Shown: in pieces, positions 1 to 13,000 of the stretch | Layout of the letters: each line of letters starts with the position of its first letter | How positions within the stretch are numbered: the first letter of the stretch is position 1 | NCBI GenBank assembly: GCA_011009095.1 | Contig: VTPC01000810.1 | Span: forward strand, 39,213-103,212 | From: Ignelater luminosus | Taxonomy: Eukaryota; Arthropoda; Insecta; Coleoptera; Elateridae | Direction of reading: 5' to 3' | Length of the DNA stretch: 64,000 nt | Program-made: the position numbers and the translations under genes | The notes under the pieces: generated by a model | Databases searched by the model: none | What the model saw: the letters and a program-made list of their open reading frames with translations, nothing else | What the model was told of the DNA's origin: nothing

Positions 1-332
1 TTTACTTCCTTCTCTTCAATTACTTTCTTCCCAACAGATTCATGCATAATTGTGGATTTCCTTTTTAAGTTTTCTGTATGACTGTCCAAGTTTCCCAACA
101 GTTCTTTTTTCTTCCTTTTCGTCATCTTTCTGCCATTACTAGATAATCTACTATGTGATATTTCACACTCAACCCTCTTAAGAATGTCATAGATGATTGT
201 ATGCAGAATCCCTTTTGGCTTTAAACAAGTGACTGCAAATAGTTTTCCATGCTCACCATGTTTCATATAATATTCGTCAATCAATCCTCTGCAACTATCT
301 CTATTAAGTTGTTCCACATTCAATGATAATAG
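1..332 (-). CDS. Unidentified reading frame, open at the left window edge
   Basis: On the minus strand a frame stays open from just after a TAA at 333-335 down to base 1 (about 110 codons) and continues out of the window. The first in-frame ATG is at 266-264. An acceptor-like TTGCAG ends at base 289, so the exon may begin at about 288. The translation looks like real protein: a segment HGEHGKLFAVTCLKPKGI is followed by a stretch with KRVECEISHSRLSS, then a basic patch (KMTKRKKKELL) and a charged, possibly coiled-coil tail (VGKKVIEEKEV). I do not recognise the family. It is either a host gene lying antisense to a Pcyt2 intron or the coding part of a dispersed element. The stop-free length in AT-rich DNA and the amino-acid composition are the only support. 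Confidence 0.4.
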
Positions 333-1993
<1,661 letters not shown>

Positions 1994-2015
1994 AACAAAC
2001 AAATGTTGGTATAAA

Positions 2016-2037
2016 AATAAAATTAGATTGTAATAAA
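2016..2037 (+). terminator. Candidate Pcyt2 poly(A) signals
   Basis: Two AATAAA hexamers (2016-2021 and 2032-2037) lie 23-44 bases after the Pcyt2 stop codon. In such AT-rich DNA the hexamer is common, so a longer 3' UTR using a later signal is equally possible. Confidence 0.35.
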
Positions 2038-2039
2038 AA

Positions 2040-5000
2040 TCTGTAACTATTATTAAATCGGGTAGGTATAGGTAAGTTGGTCATTTATGGTCAGAATTGG
2101 TCATAATTATCAACTTTGGCAGAAGAAAGTGGGTACATTTGGGCATGTTATGTTAATCGGTAAATAATTACTTCTTGGCTAAAATAATTTTGAAGTTATT
2201 AATGAACATTCTTCAACGATTATACTTAAAATTACTTAACTCAAAAAAACAGCATAATATCGCAGTATTATAATAAACGCATTGCTTCAATAGAAGAAAG
2301 AAGGGGAGTGCTTATTAGTTGCCATGCTAATAAAAGTAAACATTTAGACATATTAATAATAAAAATATAAACATTTTCATATACTTAAGATCAGTATTAG
2401 TGTCTTTGGTATTATAAATTATGATTTAATGATTCATTTATAAAGTCAGTTTTAATATTTTTTGCATGAAATGAGTGCATGAGAAGCTGTGTGTTGGATT
2501 GTGAATGGTCTTCGACTAGAGTGAAACCTTTTAATTTATACAATGGCAAAGTTTAAAAAGATAATAAAAATTCATTCCAAATTTGGACCTACTTGCACAA
2601 GCCCGAATGTGCTCTGCTTTGTTCTGTTTTATAACATTTATTTTTGTTGTAAAATAGAATGGATATCAAAAAACAATATCATTAAGGCTTTATTTTAAGG
2701 TTATGTTCTACAATTCCAAATTCCAGTATTTTAGTTACAGTATTGGTTTGTTATTTGACCAATTTTTAAACATTTTATGACTGATTTACTAATCTTCTAC
2801 ATATTTTGAAAAAGGAGATCGAGGAAGACAAAGGAAACACGATTTTTTATTGTATATTGTTACTTTTTTATATACATGCATATGAAAGCTAATTATAAAA
2901 CTTTGTATAGAAAATTTTTAATTTACCTAGTCAACACATTTTATACTCGTATTTTATTCAAACTGTTTTAAAAAAACATAATATATCAAATACTTGTTAT
3001 TATTATTATTGTATAGAAGCTATAATTGTTTTAATTTTTGAATTTGTATACAAAATTTTTAATTAAAGTTTTTTTTCAGTTTTTAAGTTTTAATGTTTTT
3101 GTCTTGTACAAATATTTAATGCCACAACGCATCTAGTACTGTTATATATCATAGTAAGCCTAATCTTTTTAACATATAATTTTGAAACGAAATCGCATGC
3201 AGTTGTGGCAAATCAAGATATACTTACATTTATACTAAATTGCTATGTTGTAATGTATATACTTATCTTAAATGTGTTACTATATGTATTTGTTATTTAT
3301 TGAAATGAGAATATACAGCTTCAAAAAGAATCTGACTATTTTTCTGCATAGCAATTGCAGATGGACAACAGGAAACTTTCTACAATCAGAAAATTTTTAA
3401 AAACTTCTTGGAAAGAAGTTAAACTCTTAGAAATCTTCCCTTTTATTGTTTGCAGAAATGAGGAAATAATTTGCAAACACAGCCTTTGAATTTTTCACAA
3501 ATAAAGAGAAAGTGTTATGTTTTACAAAATCTGCTTTACCTATTCTAAAGGAACTCATTAAAAATAAATCAACCCTTTAATGTTTCTATTATTCTGAACC
3601 ACTAGATTGTTATTGGATTAGTAGTCTGTTCAGAAAAGCAAACAAAATTAAATGATCTCTTTATTTTTTATGGATTCATTTTTAATAAATGTATTTCCTT
3701 AGAATACACGTGTTAAGAGAGAATGTACATTAATTAAATTGCCATCTAAAAGAAAACAAGTTGACCGTTTTCTAATTGCAGTTTTAGAACGAATCTTGTC
3801 AAAGTGCAGCTTTAATTATTGGGTTTCAGAATGTAGTATTTGACATCAGCTGCTTATCTGTGAAGTTAATATTAGGTTCTGGGTTGTATATGGCTGTGTT
3901 TGAGTATTGTAAACCGAGCTGTTTATCTATTAACTCAGCTTGTAAAATCTTATTGATGCTTAATGTGCTTTAAGGTTATGATTTTTTTGTCTTTTTTTTT
4001 GTAACTGCAAATATAAGCAAAACTTGATTTCTTTTTAACAAAACAAAACTAATCGGTACTAAACGTTTATGCAAAATTTCTGATCGTGCAACAGCACCAA
4101 ATGCAGCTGCAGGTACAATTTTCAAAAAAAAAGGAAACACTTCCAACCTAACAAAATGAAAGCATGGCCTGTTATGACCCAGAAATATCGTGAACGAAGT
4201 ATACAGACATGTGAAACACTGCACTTCGATAAAACAAATGAAGAAAAAAGTTTCTCTGAAGATGTTCCCGGAAATGTTTTTCAAACAAATGGTGCAAAAT
4301 GGAATTTTATAGCAATGCAGTATAGAGTTTGCAACCATAGAATCCTACCCAAAAAATGAATCTTGAAATCACAGAATTCTATCATCACCTATCACAGGAT
4401 TTTGAGATTTTCAAAAATTAATTTTTCTCTTTCATTACATTAAAAAGATTCTTCACCTAGTTTAGTATATTTTCGTCACTTCCTAATAAAACAGCATGTC
4501 CAGTCATACTTGCATTCAAGACCCAATGAGATCCTTTAGATGTTACGTCCTATTAAAGAAATGTTACATTTTATTTACATTGACTGTCACCTACAAAGTT
4601 GACTATAGGGCAATAATAAGTTCAAAGAGTCTTGAGTAAGACAGAAAATTAACACTTTTAAAAGGCAAAATAGTTGAGTTTCTATGTAACAGTGGATATC
4701 GGGGACAAATCCAAACCATATTACAGGGGAGGGGCAAGTCAAAATCATTCAAATAAATAAATACAGAAAAGGGTAGAGGCGCATAATACTCCAAAGGGTA
4801 ATTTATTAATTATTACTGATAACTATAAATATCAAATTTCAAACATAAAACATTAAAAAGGTAAAAAAAGACATTGCACAACTATAAAACACCTTAAAAC
4901 TGTAACGCAAACATGGGCAACATCGAAAGCCAACATGTAACTTTCAGATAACAAAATCAACTCGTCTCTGTATGTGCATTAGTGCTAATCGGTTCAATCT

Positions 5001-6100
5001 GTCTTTGGTCATGGTACAGCGAATCCTAGGTTTAAAAGATTTTGAGGCATTTTCTCTTTTCCTTTTAAGAGTCAAAACAGTAGTCATTACAGCATTAGAT
5101 TCTATAAATAGCAAAATCTACCTCGACTTTTCATTTAAATGCTCACAAAGCAATACTGCTTACACCACAGCCACAGCCGGTGAGAAGACGACCCCGATAT
5201 AAACAAAACCATGCTGCAAAATGCTTGAGCATGTGTTACAACTTGATACCCTATTGGTGGCTTGTGTTATTTCTGTTGTTAAGTTTTCAAGGTTTATTTT
5301 TAATTATATTAAACTTTTATTTTACAATAATTTCTGATTTATTTTTTTAATTTGAATTTTGTTAGTAATTTATCTTAAACTTTTTATTCTTAGAAACATG
5401 CCTTCTTCATTTTACTTCAGAAGACATTTTCTTTATTAAAGTTTCATTGTTTAGGTTGTAAGTGATTTTTCATTTTATCTGCTTGACATTAAATCTCTTT
5501 CATAGTGTAATAAAGGCGTTGCAATGTACAGGTCTGAAAATGTCTCTATGGTCTACTTGCATCTATGTACAGCTTTTGCATAAGTAATTGCATAATACAT
5601 TCTTCTAATGAATGGATTAATCAAATCTACAAAATCCGATTTTGAATATTTAATATGTTTTTAAATAAACATTTTTATTACTATTATTAAGAACAATTAT
5701 TGATACTTAATGTTTTGAATAATGCTATGGCTTAATACACTTTAAAATTTTTACTCATTGCAATTTCACATGTGCAATCCCAGGATTATAAATTTTTCAA
5801 TCTTAAAAATCCCATCAAAGACGTTATTTTGGTTTGCAATCCCTGGTGTTGTGTTCATAATGTTTGTACAATCTCTACTTTTTTTATTATTACTACTCAA
5901 TGTCCTTTTTTTTTAATTTGTTATGCTCAGGGCCAGCTTCAGATTTCTTTTTTTGTCAATTCATACTGTTTGTACTTTTAATACAAGAATCTACAGGTCC
6001 TAAAATGCAAGAAAATGTCATAAATGGTCATAAAATGGAGATACTATCATAAAGTTTACTAAAAGTGAAAGGATTTTCTTGCGTTTCTCAAATGTTTTAT
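2040..6100. other. Intergenic AT-rich DNA
   Basis: No gene recognised. Short open frames (for example 3976-4338 minus and 4972-5202 plus) have no recognisable domain and low-complexity composition. A short TTA-type microsatellite lies at about 2997-3014. At about 5929 a CAGGGCCAGCTTCAG string resembles the end of some hAT-type short elements, but no partner end was found. Confidence 0.5.
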
Positions 6101-6102
6101 TT

Positions 6103-6201
6103 CCAGATGACAACTGGAAATTTTCAAATGAAAGGTCAATGTAAAAATTTTTTTAACTGAAAATTTCCAGTTATCGATTGAAAATCTCCACTTGTCATTT
6201 G
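6103..6201. repeat. Nested imperfect inverted repeat
   Basis: The arms at about 6103-6125 and 6179-6201 pair with roughly 19 of 23 matches (CCAGATGACAACTGG against CCAAATGACAAGTGG). Inside them is a further short pairing around AACTGGAAATTTTC and GAAAATTTCCAGTT. It lies a few hundred bases before the Penelope-like fragment. It may be the remnant of a small hairpin element. Confidence 0.4.
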
Positions 6202-6509
6202 GAAAGTTCCAGTTATAAAAATATTACATTGTCCCTTCAGGGTTTTTGTACCTTTAAAACAAATCAACTGAAGGAGATATTAATTTTTTAAATGTAGGCA
6301 AGTTTTGTTTTACATTATGCACACATCGAAGCAGAAACCACGGTGACATATTGATGTATCACATAGGATTCGTCCACATGATTTTTTTGATTCAGCTGTG
6401 GTGGGTAAACAAAGGTTTTTATGTGTTATGTACCATCAGGAGCAAGGACAAGGATCTTAATGCTTTCCATTATTAAACTCGTTTTTCTTTTCTGTATCTC
6501 TGTAACTTT

Positions 6510-6845
6510 AGAAAAAGAACACCAAACACTTCAAACTCTGGAGTCTATAAACTTAATTGTGGAGAGTGCAGTGCGGTTTACATCGGTAGAATGCTAAGAG
6601 ATATTAATACAAGAGGAAAAGAACACTATAAAGCTATAAAGAACAATAACAACAGTAAAACTAATTTTTCAGCTTTCACAGAACACATTTTAACAATAGG
6701 CCACAATTTCTTGCCTTCTACCGATGCAACTGTGCTGCATGAAACCACAAACTTCCACAAAAGTTGCACATATGGACAATTCGAAATATCCACTTACAAT
6801 AAAAATCCACACTATAAATGTGTAAACGAAAATATTTTAGAGTGA
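6510..6845 (+). pseudogene. GIY-YIG endonuclease domain of a Penelope-like element (truncated)
   Basis: The frame reads RKRTPNTSNSGVYKLNCGEC, then SAVYIGRMLRDINTRGKEHY and continues through FTEHILTIGHNF to a stop at 6843-6845. GVY (codons 6540-6548) and VYIG (6576-6587) form the GIY-YIG pair. The downstream R (in LRDINTR) and the KEH segment sit where the family's catalytic arginine and conserved helix are found. In Penelope-like elements this domain lies at the C-terminus, after the reverse transcriptase, and nicks target DNA. Here it stands alone: bases upstream of 6510 do not continue a recognisable RT. The last ~110 codons are intact, so decay is by truncation more than by point mutation. 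Family assignment rests on the motif pair plus the 3' UTR style. Confidence 0.72.
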
Positions 6846-7325
6846 CAACCCTTATTACAGAATATACAAAAATTCACATTGGAGCACCCGGTATAGTTCA
6901 CCTTATCAAATAAATTTATTTATGTGACGTGTTATTCTAACAATTTAATATCTGACATCTACAGTCCACTTGTAGGACATTCAGTGAATACAATGAAAAC
7001 TAATTCTAGAATTTAATATTTTAATATTTAACAATGTTGTTCTTATTTTTACTGTTTAATAAATAAAAACTTGTAACAATGGGAAAGTAAAAACCATAAA
7101 TTAGAAACTTCTTCTCTGTACATCAAGATATTTTAAGGTAGGAAAACTATTGTGAAAACTTAACAACTTAGGATAAATATCTCTCCTTTTAATTACAGTT
7201 TTTTGGAATTTTGTACTCGCCTGAGGATAGTTAAAAACTAATTAGAATTAACCAAAACATGTAGCGAGCATTTGTAATTTATGTATTAATTTTAATAAAA
7301 ATTTTTGTGGAGAAGACTGAACTTT
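6510..7325 (+). mobile_element. Penelope-like retroelement, 3' fragment
   Basis: The fragment holds the C-terminal GIY-YIG endonuclease frame (to the stop at 6843-6845) followed by about 480 bases of 3' UTR. Near its end are CCTGAGGATAG and ACCAAAACATGTAGCGAG strings and a tail ending in TTTTTGTGGAG, an arrangement I know from the 3' ends of insect Penelope-like and other retroelements. The reverse transcriptase part is missing upstream, so this is a 5'-truncated, non-mobile copy. The exact ends are uncertain because no target-site duplication was found by eye. Confidence 0.7.
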
Positions 7326-7329
7326 TTTG

Positions 7330-7488
7330 ATAATCGTTTTTCTTTATTGGAAGCAAAGTAAAAAATATACAGAGACCAGCAAAAAATTGAACACAAATGG
7401 AAAACTTTTTGTTAGAGTTTTTCAGAAAATTCTGTTCTTGATCAAGTCTGCTTCTATTTACACAAAAAAACGCTTGCTGTAATTTAAA
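7330..7488. other. Short AT-rich spacer
   Basis: Nothing recognised between the Penelope-like tail and the next repeat-like stretch. Confidence 0.4.
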
Positions 7489-7490
7489 TA

Positions 7491-7674
7491 TACGGGGTGT
7501 TCAAAAATACGAAAACGGCTCATAAGTAAAGCACCTTTATTTTTAAAATTATACAAAAATATTATTTGGAAGAGTTGTTTAGAACTGAAAGGAGATGTGA
7601 AATGTAAATTCACAGTCACTTACTCCCAAAAAATGTTTCAGTGTTTTTTTTTTCATTTTCTGTCACCCTGTGTA
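7491..7674. mobile_element. Possible degenerate mariner-type MITE
   Basis: The left end reads TATACGGGGTGTTC and the right end TGTCACCCTGTGTA. Read inward, the two ends (TACGGGGTG and TACACAGGGTG) are related to each other and to the TACAGGGTG ends of the clear elements at 53.9-55.1 kb. The arms do not extend far and there is an indel, so this is only a candidate. Confidence 0.25.
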
Positions 7675-7890
7675 CTATGGAATGGTAGAATGCTTGACGC
7701 ATTTTCTTAGTATTCCCAGTAGGTATAGTCCACGATCTATTTTAAAGGAAAAAAAAAACAGATTTCTACTGTTAAAAAGAATATTGCTGTAATTGTAACA
7801 AATGGTTGTGTAGATTTTTAAATATGGTGTTATCATTAATTATCTTCGAAGTTGAATTCTGTATTTATATTTTCTTCTGTTATTTCTTCT

Positions 7891-8268
7891 TTATCCTTCC
7901 TCTAATTGCTGGATTTCCGTTGTTTGTTCTAATAAGTAACAGCATGGATCTGAGAGCTCTTCATTAATATCATACGCATCTTCATCTGATGTATTTGATG
8001 TAACATTGGGGCACGAGTGGCCTCTGCAATTGGTACATACTGCTGAACAAAATAAACCAACTTTTTTGCATCTACAATTATAATTGCAACCCTTTTTGCA
8101 ATTACAAAAAATTGTAGTCAGTAGTATTTCTGGAGCAGGCGGTAGTAAAGTATGAATTGGCTCCAAATCGTTATCACTCATTACCTGTCTCCGGTTTTGA
8201 GCGTCCAGATTATTACCTAGCCCAGCAAACATGCATATAACGGCCAGTATACAGTCTTCCTCTGGCAC
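7891..8268 (-). CDS. Cysteine-rich (CXC/tesmin-like) ORF, repeat-associated
   Basis: A 125-codon frame. Residues about 55-86 contain nine cysteines in the pattern CxCx3Cx3CxCx6Cx3Cx2Cx4C (IFCNCKKGCNYNCRCKKV, then GLFCSAVCTNC and HSC), preceded by PPAPEILLTT and followed by an acidic tail. This resembles the tesmin/TSO1-type CXC zinc-binding fold. My recollection is that similar C-terminal pieces with a 'PAPExLL...F C x C' lead-in occur in many copies in insect genomes, which suggests a transposon-derived protein. The stretch before the methionine at 8268 leads straight into a 62-bp tandem repeat, so an N-terminal part is probably missing. There is no promoter or intron evidence. It may be a decayed fragment; the open frame is real, expression is unknown. 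Confidence 0.42.
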   Translation of the reverse strand: MPEEDCILAVICMFAGLGNNLDAQNRRQVMSDNDLEPIHTLLPPAPEILLTTIFCNCKKGCNYNCRCKKVGLFCSAVCTNCRGHSCPNVTSNTSDEDAYDINEELSDPCCYLLEQTTEIQQLEEG

Positions 8269-8276
8269 TAATGGCT

Positions 8277-8450
8277 AAATGCTGGCAATGGCACCCTTAG
8301 CTCGGCCAGTCAATGGCCACATATATAGTAGCCATGATAAATGCTGGCAGTGGCATCCTTAACTTACCCAGTCAATGGCTACATATCTAGTAACCATAAC
8401 AAAGCCGACATTGGCAGCCTTCGCTCAGCCAGCCGTTGGCCAGGCAGGAT
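8277..8450. repeat. 62-bp tandem repeat, about 2.8 copies
   Basis: Units start at 8277, 8339 and 8401 with AAATGCTGGCA or its variant AAAGCCGACA, followed by conserved TGGCA, CCTT and CCAGTCAATGGC-like blocks. The first two units match closely; the third is partial and diverged. The array abuts the N-terminal side of the cysteine-rich ORF. Confidence 0.7.
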
Positions 8451-9569
8451 AACTGTATGACTTTATTGTTCCATGTACTTTTCACAAAACTGAATTATCT
8501 ATATCTGTCTATAGAGTCAATTTTTTCGGAGCTCCGTATACATAGTAAGAAGGAAACGATTACCATTACTGAGAATGATGTCTGGAGAAGAATCGATCTT
8601 TGTAAAACCTTCAGCGCAAGCTGTTAAATCAGTACATTTTTCAAATAATTTAAATACTTTTGTTTTAACCTTTGTCGAAAAGCGCTGACGCAGTATCGCG
8701 TTCAATGACGTATACAAGCCGCATACGAGTGTATATCAGAATTTACAACTTTTGAAATCGTGATATCTCACGAATGATCATTCGTAGGAAAGAAAGTATT
8801 AGGACCTTGTTTGTAGAAAATTGTATGATCTACAAATTTGAGTACTACTATTTTTACAATAAAACTTACCGTTTAAGAGATGTTTGCAAAAAACCCTTTT
8901 CTATGACCTTTGACCTTGAATAAAATCTTCTTCAACGTCTGAATCGATTGGGACTTTTGATATTTTATTCAAAATGGTGATTTGGAAGTCTGCACCATTT
9001 TGGCGAAGTTCGGACTTTTTTCGTCTATTTTGACTGGGCTTTCTGTTCATATTTTTACCATTTACTGTAAAATGTTTTTAAGATTAAGTATCATGTATTA
9101 GATATCACACGAATTAAAGTTTTATATAGTAATTTCTATACAGGTACATTAGTAAAGGTCATAAACGTAATAAATTTGTTAAGAAAATGATTACAAAAAG
9201 TCATCAGTCATAAGATTCTAACTAAATTATTTTCCAAAACTGTTGAGCACCCTCTAGGGTTGATAGAGGGCAGTTACAGAAAACAAAATTTACTAGTCTA
9301 AATAAAGAAGACCCAAAATATTCAAAGTTAAGATCAATCATCTTCTCACTTTAAACTACTAATTAATCGCATACATTAAAAACGAAAATTTCCATATTAT
9401 TTAGACTTTTATTGTATTGATACCGCTCTTTTTGATCTTGTATTTGATGCATTTCGTTGTTATTATTTTTTCTTCTAAAATCAGTGAAAGGTCTTACTAC
9501 TGATATTGATTTTTGAGTAACTTATTAGTCGTAATACTACTACAAAGTTCAATTATCATCTCAGCTCAG
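8451..9569. other. Intergenic stretch with repeat-like texture
   Basis: No gene recognised. The segment about 8740-9060 (with GACCTTTGACCTTGA, and a run of phrases such as TTTGAAATCGTGATATCTC) has the look of a dispersed repeat, but I could not find a second copy or termini in this window. Confidence 0.3.
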
Positions 9570-10000
9570 CTCCACTGCACCATCCCTAAGCCCTCCTTAC
9601 GCCGAATCCAATCGGGCTGCGTCTCACTTCTCTTCGTTTAACCTTGTTGGAATAAAAACGAGTATGAGGACCACCATTCAAGACCACTATTGTTTCAAAA
9701 CGGGTCAGGCTATGTCAATGCCATCTTCGGTAACCTAAGGTTGAATTCCGCCATTCGTTAACCATCTCAAGAAAAGCAAATACGAACATGAGTGAAGCTG
9801 CACCAACTAACTGGCCATTTTCGGTAGCTCCAACTCGGGCTTCATCCACCATTAGTTTCTTAAAAAAGCTAAATACCAACGCGGATCGGGCCGCGTCTTC
9901 CAACAAGGTCGGGTTTCGCCCTTCATTAACCTTATTCAGAGAGCTAAAAACGAATACGAGACGAGTTGCGCCTTCCCCTGCTTGTATCATACAGAATGGA
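9570..10000. repeat. Irregular GC-richer repeat, TTAACC-CTCAAGAAA type
   Basis: Four diverged copies of a core near 9637, 9757, 9852 and 9936 share (G/A)TTAACC, then CTCAAGAAAAGC-like A-rich bases, an ACGAACACG-like block, and CGGATCGGGCCGCG or a derivative. Spacing varies between about 84 and 120 bases. GC content is clearly above the flanks. The same core appears in the larger field at 50.0-51.1 kb. Overlapping open frames here on both strands (9715-9990 minus, 9788-10045 plus) are by-products of the repeat. Confidence 0.5.
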
Positions 10001-10049
10001 AAGGGGCAGAAATGCTGGTTTACTGGAAGTTTTATTAATAACTGACTTT

Positions 10050-13000
10050 ATATAAACTTCAAACAAGATGCGGCTTTTAAATTGGGGGAAAATCTCTGAC
10101 ACACGTATGTAAGTTTTCTGTTTATTAATTTATTACTATTTGTCTATTCGTTAATTTTTGTTATTTTAACCATCTTTGTTTATATATCCCTTGATGGAAT
10201 AGGTACCTATCAAGATTTAGAGAAGTAGACAGTTTTTCTAACAAACCTTCCACTTCTACCATTGTTTTGGATTATTTATACACTTTTTGTTAGTATTATT
10301 ATGAGGAAATTATTTAATTAGCCAATGCTTTTACAGACAATTTATTTATATTGGACTGGCTCGAATGTCTAGGAATCTATATAGACTGAGGGACCAAACC
10401 AGTTTGGGAGTAAGTAGGGGTAAAAAATTCTAACTTTTTTTTCTGTTTGTAAATAATTTTTTGTGATACTGTCACAATTGAATGTGTTTTCTGGAGGTTT
10501 GATCAGATTTTCCATTTGAATTGGGATAAACGAGTCACTGGGTTTAGAAAAGGACAGATGTCATGAAAGTAAAATATAAAGAGAAAGAGTCAAAGAATAG
10601 AACTTTGAAAAACGCTAACTCGTTTATGTACACTCTGAACAAAGCCTTCCTTACGAAAGTTGTGGAAATAAAGAAATGATGTCATTATATAGGGGTTGTT
10701 CTTCGAGATAACACTTAATTATACAAACTTGCTTAAGTAAATTTACATAAACTCGCTCTTCCAATGAAGCAGTATTCTTTTTCTTCAGTGAGTATTTTTG
10801 TTCATCAACAAGCTGCTGCGTTTGGTACATTCTTTAAAGGTTCTACTGCTTTATAGGTACCTTTGTGTGACATCCTTACATCAAATAATAATCAAACTAA
10901 GCTATATTAATAAATAAATTGTATTCAACTATTATGATCCAAAGCAAGATAAAATCTCTCATTTTCAGTCTACGCTTAACCATAATATCGTATGACTCAT
11001 TTATTACTGTCATTTATTTAACAATAATAAACATCTAATTTGTTTACAAAAATTGTTATTGTTTTAAAAAGTATTTCAGTAATAAAACATAGCTAGATTA
11101 TTTATAAAGTTTAACGCATTGTGCTTGTGCACTAAATTTTTTCAATTTTGAATCTCAAGTTCTTCCAAATCTTCTTTCATACTCTCTTTCTAGTTTTTCT
11201 TTGGTCTTCCTCTTCAGGCATGGCCTTCAGGTTCTTCTTAGTACATTATTTTTGTGCGTCTCTCCTCTGATAACCTGATATATGTCCTAATCACCTTAAT
11301 TGATTTAACTAATTTTTATGGCTATATTTCTTCATTTGTTTTCCTTCAGTTTTCTACTTGCTAAACCCCCATGAATCAACCTCCAAATTCTTTTTTCCAT
11401 ATTTCACTTGCATATAGTGCTACTGATGTTATAGCGGTTTTATATCGTCTCACTCTCATTGTTTTTGATATTTATTTAGAAGATAACGACTTTTTAAGAG
11501 CACTTACACTTCTTGAAGGGAGTCTCTTTGTCTCAATCAGAGCTTTTTTGTTTCTAGACGGTATCACAAGCTTTTGTTTTAATCAATCAACATTTAAATG
11601 TACATTTCTTTCTTAACATCCTTCTTGAAATATGAGTTTGAGGGTAAGTAAATGTTTGATCAATTTTGGCAAAATCCAGACTGACATTCCTCTAAAATCT
11701 TCTCTGAGTATTTCTGTAATCTTTGAGCTGTTATTTTGGACGTTACATCTATAACCTATAGAGTGTTTTATATAGTTACTTTTGTTAGGCACCTTTCTTG
11801 TGTGCAGAGTAGAGGCATAGTAACAATTAACAATATTAACTCTACTCTATTCGTTCTTCACCTAGACTTTTACTGTCTTTCTGAAGATCTATTATGTTTA
11901 GTATTTCTTCTCGAGAAGGTCATACTTCCTCTTCTGCATGTATTGCCACTATTTTATTAATATGATTGCATTGTTTTGGTTATGGTTGGTTCAGTAGTTC
12001 TTTAAAAAATTCTTATCTGTGTTCATTTTTTGTTCTTGTTCTTTCATATGTCCTGGGACACACAAACTACTGTAGAATCTCCTTTGTTTTGTATTTGTTA
12101 TGACCTTTTCTTGCCAATCCATGATCTGCTACTGCTGATCTTTTGTATTAGCTTTTACTTATTTAATCTCATCACTTTCGAGTCTTATTTTCTGAATTTG
12201 CTCCATCTCATCGATTTCTGAGATTTTAAAATAAATTTTTAAATTATTAACGCACAGTAAAAACTTACTAATAGGAAAATAGGGAACCAAAATGAGAACC
12301 TTGAGGCATGTTACAGCTCAAAGTTTTGGGCTTTACTACAATCACATAGATAAAAAAATTTTATTCATCCCCAGGCATCACCGACAACCCATACATGATT
12401 AATTTTATCGAATTTCTTAAAAAAGCTTGTTTAGTCAGAATTCATTTTTTGTCCTGTTTCAAAATAGTAGTAGATGACGTAAACATAAACTTAATATTGT
12501 TGCAATAGTTTTCTGTTCGTAAAGTGAGAGGTATTGATAATGATTCTTTGCTATTGCACTCCTAAAATAAACCCTAAACACAAGATTTTATAAGAAAACA
12601 TTCTTGAAATTGGGTCAGTGTATTTTTGTTTCCAATGGAAGTGATATACCATAATATACATATTACGTAAGGAAACAAAAGAAATCTACTTTCATCAGCA
12701 TGAAAATTAATGAATATTTTTAACCAGATGCTTATATAAATAAGGATGATTCGGAAGATATCATTTTCAAAAATATTTTCTTTAATGTAGTGTTACAGTA
12801 TTTCTTCCAAGGGTAGAAACGGAAACTATCAAAGACACCGACTTCACTCACAAATGTCAAAATGTCTACGTGGGAGTTCCGTTGTAAACGTCGATGAAAA
12901 ATTTACCATGCGTACTTTGCACGTGGATCACAAATACATCTTGCTAAATATACATTTTACATAATTCTTCATAATAAACAACTAATCATCTTAAAGTAAG

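Noticed and set aside
9715..10045. Overlapping ORFs on both strands at 9.7-10.0 kb
   Set aside because: They follow the irregular repeat, with no domain and no start context; by-products of a GC-richer stretch with few stops.
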